NCBI GenBank assembly: GCA_027186245.1
Contig: CP114500.1
Span: 6,334,001-6,398,000 of the forward strand
Reading direction: 5' to 3'
From: Coriaria nepalensis
Lineage: Eukaryota > Streptophyta > Magnoliopsida > Cucurbitales > Coriariaceae
Length of the DNA stretch: 64,000 nt
The notes under the pieces were generated by a model. The model had not been told where the DNA came from and made no database searches. It saw only the letters and a list, made by a program, of their open reading frames with translations. Shown piece after piece: positions 45,713 to 60,110 of this stretch. Numbering within the stretch: position 1 is the first letter of the stretch; each line of letters opens with the position of its first letter. The position numbers and the translations under genes were made by a program.

Positions 45713-48448
45713 TCTTTTCCTCCTGCTTCTTCTTCCTTCCTTGAATATACTCGGTCCTTTAACTTTCTTCCTCGAATATTAATAAGAGTAGGAACCAGAG
45801 GGGTATATGGCCGAGTGCGCTATCTGGAATCGTCGGTTGGACAGAGAGGAAGGACTTGCTTAATTCAAGGAGGGATTTTCAATCTCATACCGTCCAATGC
45901 CCATACATTAAAAAAAAAAAAAAAAAAAAAAAAATTTCCTTCAACTACTTCAAAATTTAATTTTAGTGGAAGGCAACCCACCTTCTTTTTTTAGTATTTC
46001 ATAAATTCTGCGCCAGCATCTTATGATGAATAAGAAAAGAAAGAGATTATTATTATTAATTTTTTTTTTTGTTTTTTAAACGTTATTCAAAGATCCACTC
46101 TTGTTTTTCATTAAGGTTAATTGTTTGGTAAATGGTAAAGACAACCTTAAAATGGATGCATTAGGCAGCGTAAGAACATAAACAAACATAAAATGAAACT
46201 GAGATTGTCTGTTTATTGTTCGATCATTATCGTTTTTATTGTTAATATAAGCTTCGGTTATTAAAAAAAAAAATTCATGTTCATTTTGTTGAGAATTTTG
46301 GGATGGATTGAGTTTATGGTGAACGATGATATTATATATAAAATTAATATAATATAATAAAAATTATGCTTAAATATCTAGACATATAATTTTGTCATAT
46401 GATAAGATAAGATACTTAATTCTGTAATTTTCTATTATGTCAGTGTAAAATTTGATGTCAAATTTTATATTTATCCTTCTTATTAGCTTAAATTAGACAT
46501 TAAGGGGTGATTTGTTTTTTTGTTTTTTTATGAATTGAATTAAAATCAATATCATTTTTTTATTAAGTTCGTTTCCATTTAAAATAGAAAATATTTTGAT
46601 TTGATTTCTCAAACCTTAAAATAAAGAATCAATCGTTCTTTTTAAAACATATATTTCTTAAATTGAATTAAATATATATTTTTTAATCTATTTCCTTTTA
46701 TTCTTATTCTTATTTTCATTCTCATTTTAATTAAGAAATCGAATCAATCACCTGCTTAATATATATAAAAATTGAAATCAGTAATTTAATATCAATTAAT
46801 ACTAATTAATTATAATATTTGTTTTTTTTTAAATTTAACTATTATATTTAGGGTAAATTTATATTTTAGTTTATGTATAGTGAAATTTGTATAAATTCAT
46901 CATTGTGTAGTCTTCTTTTAGCTTTTTACTCTATGTATAGTTCAAATGAGATTTTTTTGTCTATTTGATTATTTTTTTAATCCTTAATCTTTCATTATTT
47001 CTATTTTTCTCCTAATCTTTAATCCTTAATATTTTATTATTTATTTTATAATCGAACTTTTAATTTTTCATTTTTGGGAAATTAAAAAAATTAATATTAG
47101 AAAAAATCAAAACCCAATTTGATTTCTTGGGAAAAAAAACTGAATGAAACAATCTGTTTTTTTGCGAGAAATTGATGAAAACGATCTAATTTTTTTGTTA
47201 GGTATCCAAATCAAATCGGTCATTTCTTCATGAAGAACCTGATTAGATCATTTTAATCCTTCATAGAGAACAATTCTATGGATCTGATTTTTTCACACAA
47301 AGACTCCACAACAAAGATGAACCGAAAAAAAGGGATTTATAAGATCGGACTCTTCGCAAGGAAGAATTGAATCGATCGGATCTCTTTTTTGTGAAGAATT
47401 AGATTGATCCGATCGAATTTCTCATAAAGAAATGGCCAATTCAATTTGGATACTTCACGAAGATATCAAATCGTTTCGATCAATTTTTGACAAAAATGAT
47501 GGATCGTTTCGATCAAGCTTTTTTTTTTCTTTTAAGAAATAGGATCAGATTCAATTTTTTAATATTAATTTTTTTTATTGTTCAAAAAATGAAATAAAAA
47601 GTTAAGAATGAAAATATCAAATAAAAAAAATATCAAATGAACTAAAAAATCTCATTTAAATTATAAAGGGTAACTCTCAATAATTCACACGATGAAATAT
47701 TACCCCACAAACTCTTGCAGACACAATTAAGGTAAAGCTAAATTAATCCCTAATTAAATTAATCAATTAATTAGGTGCACTTGAATCCAATTGTAGCCTC
47801 CCTGCCTCAAGCATTAAGAAACTGAAAAACTTGACCAAATATATAACACATTTGACACTTAGAAAAAGAAAAAGACTTAACGAAAGAAAATTATTAAGAA
47901 GGATTAGTAAATTTGCGAGACCAGTAATAAATATCCAACCTAAAACATATGCAACTCCACTTGCATGCATACATACAAGGGTAATATTCCTATGAAGATC
48001 TTTTTTAGAGAGATAAATTATAACTGGAATGGTAAAAATATCACAGCTCTAATTTGAAGGGTAAAAAAAAAAATGTAAAACGAACTTGCATAAGGGCCTA
48101 GAGTTAGTTACAGTACTCAACCATCCCTACAATGATTGCCGGTCTGCTCAACCTGCATTTGCAGATGAGAGGATAATATGTTACATATGTACAGATCCTG
48201 GCATATTTGTCCGATTTTCTTCTGTGCCTTGCATCTTTATGTGATTATGTCTGAAAAAGCTAGCACTTCCGGTTTGATCCGGACAAACCGAAGGAAGTAG
48301 ACAAGAAGATCTACCTATATGATAAAACATCCAACATGGGTATCTAATTAGTTGAAAGTTGAAAGATAGGAAGAGATTTTCTGGGAGGTTTCTATGAAAA
48401 TTCAACAAGTAAGTTATCGCACCATTTAACTTGGTTCGAACTAGTTGT
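45713..48448. other. GPX8 promoter, AT-rich DNA and 3' flank of the HUA2-like gene
   Basis: The first 150 bases are the GPX8 promoter and leader. A poly-A run (45909-45933) follows. From about 46100 to 47700 the DNA is extremely AT-rich and shows repeated GATC-GAT and TTCTTC-GAAGA words (see findings). The HUA2-like 3'UTR probably fills the right-hand 300-400 bases. No other gene is seen. Confidence 0.5.
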
Positions 48449-51400
48449 TCACATTGGGCGCCAATATCCGGGACCTGAAATAAGAAGACAAAACTGCTCC
48501 GTTACATCTAAGCAGCAAAACATATGAAAGCTGGCATGATACTAAAATTAGAGTATTTTATCTGACAGGTTTTCTGCAAGAAGAAAATGCACCTCTGTTT
48601 GATACAGGAATTGGACCGTCAAAAGGTGGTCTATAGGACATATGATTTCTATTGTGAAATCCACGGGAAGGATATCTCCACCCATGGTTAGAAAATCGTC
48701 TAGGCTCACATGGGGGCCCACTGTAAGGACCGGGTCCAAATGATGACCTCCCTCTGTCAGAATACCGAGGACCTGCATGCCAGAAAATATGAGAATTTTA
48801 ACAATCGAAAATACCCAAAAAACAAAACAAAAAAATGAAAATCAATACCATAATAAGAGGGGCGAGGAGACCTCCAGCCCTCACGGGATTCATATGGGCC
48901 AGATCTCATTCTTTCGTGGTTGTTATAATAGTTTTCTCTGTCCATGTTTTCTACAAAGTCCATGTTATCCACATAATGGTATCTAGAGGAGTAGGGAGAA
49001 GATGGTGCCTCTCGCCGAGATTTCATGCTTTGGTCTGCATAACCATAAGAGAAGTGATTTGATGGTGCAGAATCAGGTGGCCTTAAAGGGTAAACCTTAC
49101 TGTGCAGGGTCATAGGTTCCCCTTCTTGAACATTATTTACGGGCTGTGCAGAATAACCACTGAATGAGCGTCCAGAGGAATCTGGAATCTGCATTTGATA
49201 ATCATTGCACTCAGAAGCAGGGTAATGCACTGAATCATTTATTATTCTTAGATCATATACAGGTCCATTCGACTGCTCAGAAGCCAATTGAATAGAGTTA
49301 TCATGCATTTTCTGTAACATCAACCAAAAACAAACATTTACCATCCTGAGTTCCAATTCTTTTAGCGAAAAATGAAAGAGAAAGAATGATAAAGAGAATA
49401 AAGGACAGAAGCTTACATCTGTCTGTGTATAAAGCTTTGACTCAATGCCACTGCCATAAGGCTCGTTCCTAGCAAAGGGAGGAGGCAAAGGTGGAGGTGG
49501 GGGGGGAGGAGATGAAGGTAGAGGTGGCGATGATGGAGGCAAAACTTGAGGTAAAGGCAAAGGGGGCCCATTATGCAAGGGAAAATTATGTTCAAGCTGC
49601 TTATGCATATGTTCTGCGGTATTTACAACTGCAGAACTACAATATGTGCTCATTTCGACTTCACATGGGGGAGCCACATCCTCCATTTCGAGCTCACCAT
49701 CAACATCTTCAAGGATATGCCTATGCTTTTCCATAATGGGTACTCTTTCATGTTCTTCAAAAGCATGTGAATTATGTTCTGGAGTAACAGCCTCAAAACT
49801 CCCTCCATCAGAATCACTGCCCTCATCACCTTCTTCTTCTTCATCCTTCAGCATGCGTGGCATGCAAAATCCGGGAAGTTGAAAGCTTGAATTGCTGCAG
49901 AGAACGTAGAAATGTTTAGTGGATAGTTTTTCCTCGGTATATGATGAATAGAAGAAGAATCACAAATAAAGTCAAACCTTCCATATTCATCCACAAACAT
50001 GCCCTCCATTTCTCTAAGAGGATCATCTAACGATCTTTCATTTCTTGATGATCGCCGAGTGTAGGCACCCACGGAAGAAGAACCGTTGAGGGAATCGAGT
50101 TCTCGCATGTGATTACGGACTATTGAGTCTGGTAGGACACCTCTTTGTGACCAAAGCTTCAGAACCTGAGAAGATACATAGTGGTAAGAAGTAAATCAAA
50201 TAGAGAAGCAACAGAATGAAAGCATAGAGGAAACTATTTGATTTCAAATTCAAAGGATAAACCTTGATGCATTGTCTACGGTTTTCATGTGCAGCATTTC
50301 CAGAAGGAGCAACAGCTGTTAAGATACGTGGAAGCACTGACTGAATAGCAGGAGGATATATACCAGCAACATTACCTGGAAAATCAGATTCAATCAAAAT
50401 GAACAATCTGCTACAGATTGTTCGTCTACAGCCAGCTTATATGTCTACTGTCACAACTACTCTTACAATATTTGAAACAGAACTTACCTTTTAGGTTTCG
50501 AGAACACTGAGTAATAGAATCCACTAGTAAGAACAAGTCTAGCTTCTTATGAAAGCTGGACTCCATATCCATAATACGGGTGAGAACTTCAACCACCTAT
50601 GAAAAAGTAGAAATACTCAATCAGGAAATAAACATAGTCCAGAGTTTCAAGTTATCTCTATAGAGAGAATATTTTTCAATATCACTCTGAGGTGCCAATT
50701 CTGAGTCTAAATATGCAGGTCGATTGGTTAGGTTATCCAGAGCAGAAAGTACAGGAGCTTTATAACTTGTGGGATTCAAGGGATCTTATTTTTAATAACT
50801 AAATTGCAAAAACCCAGGACAGATTAGGTGATCTTAGGTTCCACATGGTCCTGTGTATCAGAAACTAAGAGCTATTATAGTCAGGTCTTCACAAACTCCA
50901 ACTAGATACACATAAATCAAAACACCGTGGTTTTTAGTAGTGTAACCAAAACTATTCCAACTAAAAACACAGAATGATTCACTAAAACTTGACCATCATT
51001 AACATGTTTTAGAGTATGACCCTGGAAATAGCAGTAGAAATCTCTTTCAATATAAGAATAGTCTAGTGATTGATCAGTCTTCAGTCTGAACTAGCAACAC
51101 AGGTAAGTAAACAGAAAAGAAGCAGCAGCTCTCATTTCTCTTATTCACGCCAATAAAATAAGACAAAAGTGAACCTTTTCACACAAGTATTGGCATAAAC
51201 AGAGTAAAATGGAAGATGAAAGGCTAAATATGAATTGTTATCTGTGGTGCACAACCTACAAATAATTCAAGAAAAAAATGGCGCAGAGATCAAAGCTATC
51301 GTCATTGAGGAGCGACATGTAACCAAACAATTTCTTGTTCATCAGATAATAAGGTTGATACTAGATTGCAAGTGTGAGTGACATGTAACCGAGGTATTGT

Positions 51401-54400
51401 TCATCAGATAATAAGATTGATCATAGATCGCAAATCCAATAAAATAATATGATCTTACCTTGAGACCGAGGCCAATTTTGGCACAATCAATAGCCACACG
51501 TGTAGCTCGACCAATACTCTCTTTGGTCCTAGTCAAAGTTCCAAGCATTGTCTCAAATGATGTAAGAGCTGCATGTGCTTCCGCATCCTTACCACCATAC
51601 TTTTCTTTTTGAGTTACTGCAGAGTTGGATTTTAAATCCTCTGTTGGAGGTGCAAAACTTCTCTTGTTGGGTAAATTAACAACAGGACTACAACTGCTAT
51701 TATTTTGAAGAAAATTACTACTATCTGAGGTAGAGACTTGACAAACTGAGTTATGGGGTGGAGATGCCGCTACAAGAGACTCCCCCCCATCTGTAATGGA
51801 TGAACTTGACCGCACTCCTGAGCCATCCTTTTCGCCCAATTGATCATTGGAAAAACAAATAGAACTTTGATCCTTGCCTGATTGTTTATGGTTGGCCTCT
51901 TCCACCTTGAACCTAATATAGAAGCATAACCAGAAATTGACATTTCTATCAGACCTGACCAAGAAGTCCTTTATTTTTCTTTTTCTTTATTATTATTATT
52001 TTTTCCTTTTTCAAAGACAGGAAAGAACAGGTTCACCACTAAATGCACTCCATCCCAAGGGATCATCCTCCTCAGCAGAATTTGTTTTTGGTTTCTATTT
52101 TTTACCATATTAAAATCAGCAATAGAAAGTAATAAAAAACAATGCAGCACAAAAAATAAGTTAACATAACAGTTGTAGCACCAAAAAAAAAGGGATATTA
52201 AAAAATGTATGTAGGAAAATACTTCTTTTATAGGATCTCAAATTAAAAGAACATCAACTTCTCTTTATTTCCACATCTAATCTAGAAAGTCCAATTAAAA
52301 CAAGTAAATCTTGTTTAACATCAAATGACCATTATTGAAAATATTGAAGTCACATCTCAACTGCTGCTCCTATTTTTCTATAACCGTCAACCAACTTTCA
52401 GATAATAAAATGAAGAGAAAACCTTCATCATAGATAAGAGTAGACAAATGAGAAAAAAATTGGTTCTCAAATTTCTAAGTTGAACTAGAAAAATGATGAG
52501 GTAAAAGACAAGAGGACAGCTCAAGTTATTTGAAGCAACAAAGTGTATATTACATAAAGGAATAAAGCAACAAAGTATACATTATGATAACAAAAGTAGG
52601 GAAAAAAGTACATAAAAGTAAGCTTACATGTTGTTCTCTTCACTTTTTTCCTCAAGGGCAGGCTTCAAACTCTTCATACCTTCAAGAACTGCATCCTCCA
52701 TGCAGGACTCTTGCACATTGTTTCCACTCTCAGGCGAAAATTTAGCAATTTCATTTCCACCTGAAACATTTTCTGAATTGATTACAGTATTCTCTGAAGT
52801 ATGATTTTCGCTTTTGCTATTGCTGGATAGAACAGTGTTTCCATGTCTTTCGTCATTAATAGGAAGCATCTTATCCATTGTACCACGGTCACATCCAGAA
52901 TTGGAAAACAAATAATTCCCACTTTGAATTTCGACAATAGTTCTATCTGAATGACTACCAGAATATGAACCACAATTATCTTTAAGAACAACACGGTCCA
53001 TATCATCCTCCATTAAGACATCATTCTGTAAACCAAGGCTTCGGGTGTTAAAACTTTCATCTGATTGATTGCAGACATCTACTTCTAAATTTGCTTTAGC
53101 ACTTTCCTCCAGGACTGTAAAGTTTAAACTGGTAGAGAGTTCAGGTGCATCACTCTGAGAAAAATTATTTCCATGAGGATTTATGCTCTGCAGTCCCAAA
53201 CCATTTCCTGCCTCGTTTTCCATGGTCAAAGCAGGAGATATCCTCATAGAAAAACTAGAGCAACCAATTGTGGAAGTTTTCTTTGCTATTGACGTTTCAA
53301 TGTCAGCCTGATCCTCTTCAGTTGCATTAGCTGACATGGCCTCTAAAGCACGATGGAGGCGTTTTGATGGTGGTAAAGCAGCTTCACAATCAACAGAGGA
53401 TAGAAATTGGTGTTCAGTATTAGGTTTAGAAAGTTGAGGCACATCTCCTGACAGCTGAGTGGACACACTTACATGTGATAACTTATCCAGAGGTCCATTC
53501 TCCATTGGTAAGCCTCTATCAACAACACTATCATTACCAGGACTAGAGTCTTTACATGTTTGCCCTGACACATTGACTGTGGCTTTCTTCACTATTCTCT
53601 CTTCTGTTTCTGAATATGTTTTCAATTCCTCCTCGGCAAATGATGGTTTGCCCATTCGAACCCTGGCCCGTTTCACCAACGGAAGATGCTCATCCCCATC
53701 TTCTTTGGAACAGCTCTCTGTCTTCTTCTCACAAGTATTTTGTGAATTTTGGCTATTATTGTCCACCACTGCCCCTAAACCATCCTCCTTGTCAGGTGTA
53801 ACATTAGAATCACCTGCAGAACCAGTGACCCGCTTTCTGTTTGCCTTCCTTTTTTTCCTGAGAACAACAGCCTTTATGTGGGAATCAAGGCCTTTGCTAA
53901 ACTCAATATCTCCCTCCAAACATTCACTAGCAGTCTCAAAGTTTTCAAGTTTACAGTCCGACTCCATAGTGCTGCCTTCATTCAAACTAAAGGTGTCAGA
54001 GTCAACAGTGATGATTTCAGAACCATTGTCTTCAATGCTCCCATTTGAAGTAAGAGGATCTGAATTGACATCATCAAAGTCAGAGCCATCAGGAGATTTT
54101 CTGCTTCGCATATTCCATCTCAAAGATCCATCCGGAACTATATTCGCTAATAATTCCCCATCATTCTTTCCACCATCATTTACTGGCGTCATTGCATTCT
54201 GTAATTTGCGAGATTCCACCCTTGATGAGCTTCTAGATCTCCGAACAGCTGGCATATGTCTCTGTACAACAGGGATATTCGATCGTGAGCCCCCAGATCT
54301 TTTTCCTGAAGTATAAATAGCAGGCAAGGGTCTTTCTGTAACCACTGCAGTAACTATACGCTCATCCAGAGAGTCCTTATTATCTGGAAAAGCATTGCTT

Positions 54401-57400
54401 TGTGCATTAATTGAAGCGAATTCAGCTGGAAGACTTGGCTCATCTTCGTCTTTAGAAGAATGTGGACTTTTTAGATGTAGATCTTTATATTCTTCAGGAC
54501 CTTCAGATTCCAGCTTTGACCCCAAGTTAGCAAATTTATCCATTACGGTCCCATCATTTACCTTGTTTTGTTCCAGGACCTCATCATTTTTGTTTTGTTC
54601 CTTTAACTTCTCATAACTATCAACAATCTCCTGTATAGCACGAACAAAATCAGCACCCTTTCCCTGACGTTTAACCATAAGAGATTGCTTCTTCTCTTCA
54701 GTAAATGCTTCTACATCAGTTGGGTTACAGAAGGCTCTGCATCGCAAAATATATATGAGAATAATGCACTTTGTAGAAGGTAGCTGCGTAAGGATCTAAC
54801 AAGCAGCTCGCAAAAAGCAAACATGGTGGAAGCTTAAAACCAAAAAATAAAAAGGAAGAGAGTTCAGAGTTATAGATACTAGGAATTCAGTGTCCTCCAT
54901 GTAAAAGCACTAACTAAAAAAAGAAGAACAAGGTGAGGGGCACATGAAGAAAGACAAAGACACAATTGATGTCTAGGCTTCTCAACCTACAAGTCACTCT
55001 AGGCAAGCTTGAAGGGAGCTCAGTTACTTAATGATCCTCCAAATCTCAAGGTTGGCTAATTTTAGTGATTAAATCATCTTCATTGAGTATTTTCACCTCG
55101 TAAACCCCTACTACCAACCACAGAGTCTATTCAAAACAAAGAACTTGCCTACTTCAAGCACAATTATCCATCTTAACATGCAGTAACTAATAATGTCTAC
55201 GTAATATAAGTGTAATCCACTTATCCAATGGATAATGAACCAATAAAAAATGCAAAGCACCAAGGATATTTCCCTACAGGAGTCAAAGCAGTTGGTCATG
55301 ATTTCAAGATAATATAAATATCATAAGATTACATCATAAACATCCAATATCTTTTCAACCTCTTTCAATCAAAATTACTAACAATCAGCAGAAAGAGTGA
55401 CATGGCAGTGATCCAAGAGGAAGTGTCAAGAGTCAAAATGGGAAGAAATGACTGGAAGCAGCTATCACTTGATGAACACACACCCTATACTATGTCCAAA
55501 TAATAAAAAATTACAAAGATTCACATTGCTAGTAGTCATTTTTTTTTTTAGCTTTCTTCTAAGAAAGAAAAGAAGCAGTAAATAAAAATTCATCCTTGCT
55601 TATATTTAAAATTCTAGTAAAAATGAAATAAAACTAAAAATAGTAAAATACTAGGCAAACAAAATAAATAATAAAGGAGGAATACCAACCTTCTTGATTG
55701 AGAAGTTTTCAGAACACAAAACAAATTCATAACTACTACAAAACAACTATTGCAATAGTACCGAGAGATATTTGATGTAAACCACCCTCTTAAGTTATGT
55801 TCATAATTCATGCTACTGCAAAACCGTGAATAGTCTGAGACTTTAGCCAAAATTTTGACAAATAATTGGTGAAGTATCTAGCTATTATGGTATTTTGTTC
55901 ATTCTGGTAGATACTCATTTATTGGGTGTGGTTATGGGATATACAATGACATTGAAGCACGCCTTGGAAACAAACAAAAAAAAAGTGGAAAGCAATATAT
56001 GACAATACAGTTGATTTAGAGAAATTTCTAATTACTCAATAGTTATGCTCTGATTATGAGTTGGGGTTACGATGAATTGGATTGGTGCAGTGACGAAGGA
56101 TGGGACGGATCTCCAATATAGTGTGGCTAGAAGAATGATGTTGGCTTGAAATTATGTGGCCATACATATTAACTGTTTTTTGGTGAATAATACTCATAAA
56201 TTTAATATGATACAGATGTGTGAATGAACAACCAAGGTTAAGCTTTGGTATGAGTCAAATGCAAGTTGAAACTAAAATAGTAATCCAAAAACTATGAAAA
56301 ACTTATAATCGTCAAACTCCTAACAATTATGCTGAACCCGAAAGTTTAGGTTCTGCCTAGGCTTAGAAAACTTATTAAATTCTTTCCTACAGCTTCATAA
56401 ATCATTGATTTCTTATCCACATCAATAACTGCACGTTACAAATGAAGTTTGAACATTTTCAATCATATAAAAGGCAGCTGAATAATCAATCCTTAACTCC
56501 ATACTTTAAATCATAAAGTAATCGTATCTCAAAGTTTCTGAAAACTTTTATAATCTCAAAATTGGCCAAAGTGGAACCTATATAAGAGAACACTTAAAGG
56601 TATCTGTAAGAAACTTTTATCAGTCAGCTGCAAAAAATACATCCTTTCCTGTACTCACCACGTTACACCATAGATATAAAAATCATCCTCCCAACATAAA
56701 ACTACTCCTAGAATAAACACTATTTGGTCCTGAATTTCACAGATTAGTATAACAGATATTTACATTTCTGATGTGCATTCTAGAATCTGCAGCTTGTGGG
56801 TGACTAAGTGAATGAGAGAATTAACATACATCATGACTACAATTTTATACCCAGATAAATAAATTGATAATCCAGCATTCTCTTGAAGTTTAAGCAATGG
56901 TATCATATCGAAATAGATCAGAAATTCAACCGCCACCTAAAATTAAAACTATTTAGCCAATCAAGAAACACATTGATGATAAAATACATAACTAAACCAC
57001 GCCAAAAAGGCAGATTTATCTATCTATATATAAAAGTATAAATGATGCACAAGTACTCACATTTGTTGGGTTCCAAAGAAAAATACAAGTACTTTCTTCC
57101 AATCAGCAGAATATCCCCACTTCTCCGGCTTGCTCACCTGCCATTGACAAAAAACTTGATTAACCTAATCAAATCTTAACACTACTTAACAATAGGGAAG
57201 GGAGTGAGAGAGAAAGAAGTATTGGCTAAAGACTGATGCTACAATTATTGTGCTGCTAAAATGAATAGAGCGCTGGTTTCCAATGAAAAGTTGATAATAT
57301 CGCGTGTCCTACTTCTTTATTATCATCCTCTCGACCACTTACAGAGAGAATAGACAAATCATGCACTATTGAAGAAAAGAAAGAAAAGAAAAACAATACA

Positions 57401-57914
57401 AAACATAAGAAGAGAAAGGGGGAATAATCCCTGTCAAAGCTCAAGTTCTAATAGGATGTGAAACTAAATTAGTTTAATTAACCAGGAACTCATATCCTAA
57501 AGAAGCCCATCAAAGTAAGAACCGACTAAGATTTTTTTTTACCCTAACCGCTCTCCACTGAACATCCAAAGAAGTTCCCACTTTTCAATCAGATCCACAA
57601 ATAGTTCCTACCAAACAGACCCATTCACTTCACCAACCACTAACCCTATCAAGGAAACCTAATATCATAAGAACATGTACTATTGCACTCTGACTCTCAC
57701 TAAAAACCACAGCTTTTACCACCAAAACCATAAAAACAATTAGTTTTTTTCAATTTCTATACACAAATATACAATCGCATAAACCACATACCACAGCAGG
57801 CCAGGCGGGGAACCCTTTAACTTTAGCGAGCACAAGATCGCCGACTTTCCACTGCCTACGAGCAGCGGCGGCGGCAGCAGCTTTGCTAGCACCCTTTCTT
57901 CGATTTGGCGCCAT
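48449..57914 (-). CDS. HUA2-like protein (HULK2/3 type): PWWP and CID-like pre-mRNA processing factor
   Basis: Eleven exons join in frame to 1439 residues: 57914-57792, 57137-57061, 54736-52628, 51912-51459, 50596-50488, 50375-50263, 50165-49978, 49894-49417, 49311-48849, 48772-48593, 48474-48449. The N-terminus MAPNRRKGASK precedes a PWWP domain (about 21-85) with KVGDLVLAKVKGFPAWPAVV, KWGYSADWKKVLVFFFGTQQ and IAFCNPTDVEAFTEEKKQSL. Exon 3 (702 residues) is mostly disordered, acidic and Ser-rich, with basic NLS-like patches (VLRKKRKANRKRV). A CID/RPR-like domain (about 870-1010) includes VVEVLTRIMDMESSFHKKLD, LFLLVDSITQCSRNLKG and RRQCIKVLKLWSQRG. A polyproline stretch and a Tyr/Arg/Gly-rich tail ending YWRPM follow. 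In Arabidopsis, HUA2 family members act in the nucleus on FLC, FLM and AG transcripts and so on flowering. The PWWP variant and TQQIAFCNP favour HULK2/3 over HUA2, from memory. An in-frame upstream ATG at 58004 would add 30 residues. Confidence 0.93.
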
Positions 57915-58744
57915 AGAACAACCGAAGAAGCTCCGATTGAATTTGGGCACCAGTTTTTCAAACTCAATTTCTGAAAACACAAGCTCGGCGACAAAATGGC
58001 CCAAACAACTGAGCGCCCCCGAACTGATTAGGGAACTTCGTGAAGAAATCCGCAGGCATTGAATAGAGAGAATTCACTTCAAGTAAGAAAGTTTCAGTCA
58101 AAGAAAGATGAAGTGATAAACTGACTAAAAACCCTAATTTTCAGAGAGAGAGAGAGATAGGGATAGAGAAAGAGCAGAGCGTTTGAACAGTCTCAAGGAG
58201 TTTATTTGTTTTGTGGAAGCAGCGCATTCACATTTCAGAGAGAGAAAGAAAGAGGAGATATGAGTTTGTTAGGTGGGGCCGACGCTAAATTGCGCATTGG
58301 GAGCGTAGTATAAGAAATGCTGATGCCAGTCTGCTAAAGTATACCTCTTTTGCTCTGATTATATCTTTAATATAAATTACTATTTGATTTTTTAATTTTT
58401 ACCAGAAGAAAATTACTATCCTATCCTCATAATTACTTCTTTTTTAAAAAATTATATTTTTTTTTTAATAACTCAAAGTTTGGTCCTACAAGTTTTTAAC
58501 TTTAGCCGCCTTATTTTTAATTGAAAATAATAGAAATCTACATTAACATCGGGCCTAAGAATCAATTGACTTTACTGGGCTTGTGGCCCAATAAGAAGCC
58601 TATTACTTCACAGACACATACATGTAAGCCCAATTCATATCCATAATTTTATTGCAGATTGAACATTGTAGGTCAAATGAATCTCACTCCAACACTAAAC
58701 AGTCCAACTCTTATAGTCAAAAAGACTGACGCGTAAAAACAAAG

Positions 58745-58795
<51 letters not shown>

Positions 58796-58799
58796 ACCA
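57915..58799. other. HUA2-like leader and promoter, then AT-rich DNA
   Basis: The GA/CT-rich leader runs to about 58270. Further right is plain AT-rich DNA ending in a (TA)n tract. No gene is seen. Confidence 0.55.
58748..58793. repeat. (TA)n microsatellite, about 46 bp
   Basis: An uninterrupted TA repeat at the 3' edge of the gypsy fragment. Confidence 0.95.
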
Positions 58800-60110
58800 G
58801 ATGTTTCCTTCAGAGAAGATCATGCCATTGCACCAATACTTGAGGAATCCACTGACCACGCTGCTTAATAATCCTGGAATCCAAACTGGCTAGAGGTTTA
58901 ATGATAGAAGTAGACTCTGTTGAATCAGGAGGTTAAGTCAAAGAAGGACTTAGAGTGGGATTAGGACAGTATTTAAGTTGAGAAACATGAAATATTGGAT
59001 GGATCTTAGAGTAATTTAGCAATTGAAGCTGGTGAGCTACTAATCCAACTTTTTTTAGAATGTGAAAAGGACCATACAACCTTCTATTGAGTTTGGAAAA
59101 ATGAGACAAGGACAGAGAAGTCTGTTTGTGAGGTTGGAGTTTCTCATAACATTATTGTCCAACCTCAAAGGTGATATCAGACATCTTTGCATTAGCTAAC
59201 TTCTTCATACAACTCTAAGCCTTAGTGATGTTGGATTGAAGAGATTGAAGAAGTGAATCTCTAGGGGAAACGAGTGTGTCAATAGCTTCAATAGAGGAAG
59301 AACCTTCTATGTAATAAGATGGAATGGTAGGAGGAGCCTTGCCAAAAATAGCTTCAAAAGGAGACATCTTTATAGAGGAATGCACTAATGTGTTGTAGCA
59401 GTATTGTGCCCATGGTAAATTCTTGGACCATTTTCCCGGTTTTTCAAAAGTAAAAGATATCAGATATTGATCCAAACATCTATTGAGGACCTCAATTTAG
59501 TTATCAGTTTGAGGTTGGTAAGCTGCTGACATCAACAGAGAGGTGCCACTGAGTTTAAAAAGATCTTTCCATAAATTTCTCACAAAAACTGGATCTCGGT
59601 CAGAAACCATAGACTTAGGGAACCCATGGTGTTTTACTACCAATTCAGCAAACAGAGAAGCAACTGTGTTTGCTGCGAATCCTGACTTGAGAGGGCCACA
59701 GTGAGCATATTTTGTCAACCACTACTAAAATCACAGAAAATCCATTAGAGGTAGGTAAACCTGTGATAAAATCCAGAGAAACATCTTCTCACATATTGGG
59801 TAGAATTGGTAATGGTTGAAGTAACCCAGCGTTTGGAGCTGTACTAGACTTGGTTTGCTGGCAACTGAACAGTTTGTAACAAAGTCCCTCACATCTTTGT
59901 CCATGTGTTCCCAATAGAAGCTTGTAGAAAGTACGGAAAGAGTCTTTTGAATACTTGCATGGCCTGCATTGTTGAAGAATTAGGGACCTTAATGGAAGCA
60001 ACGAGAGCACTAATGAACATGGATGGCCAAATCGAGTAGGCTATACTCCAGAAATGAGGTTTGGGAAAGATGAGAGAGAAAATTGATTCCTATTTGTTGC
60101 CCTTGTAGTA
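58800..60110 (-). mobile_element. Ty3/gypsy retrotransposon fragment (integrase and C-terminal region)
   Basis: On the - strand, in order but in several frames, are three parts. First is an integrase zinc-binding remnant (CEGLCYKLFSCQQTKSS, GLLQPLPILPNM) at about 59900-59800. Next is the integrase core (DVSLDFITGLPTSNGF, KYAHCGPLKSGFAANTVA, HHGFPKSMVSDRDPVF, AAYQPQTDN) to 59497, then LPWAQYCYNTLVHSSIKMSP with FEAIFGKAPP to about 59215. Last is the C-terminal pol block (YGPFHILKKVGLVAHQL, IHPIFHVSQLKYCPNP) down to about 58810. Protease, RT, gag and LTRs are absent. Stops interrupt it. It lies head-to-head with the CSC1 pseudogene. Confidence 0.88.

Noticed and set aside
53459..54316. 285-codon + strand frame inside HUA2-like exon 3
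   Set aside because: It is the complement of a long, well-supported coding exon; it has no family signature.
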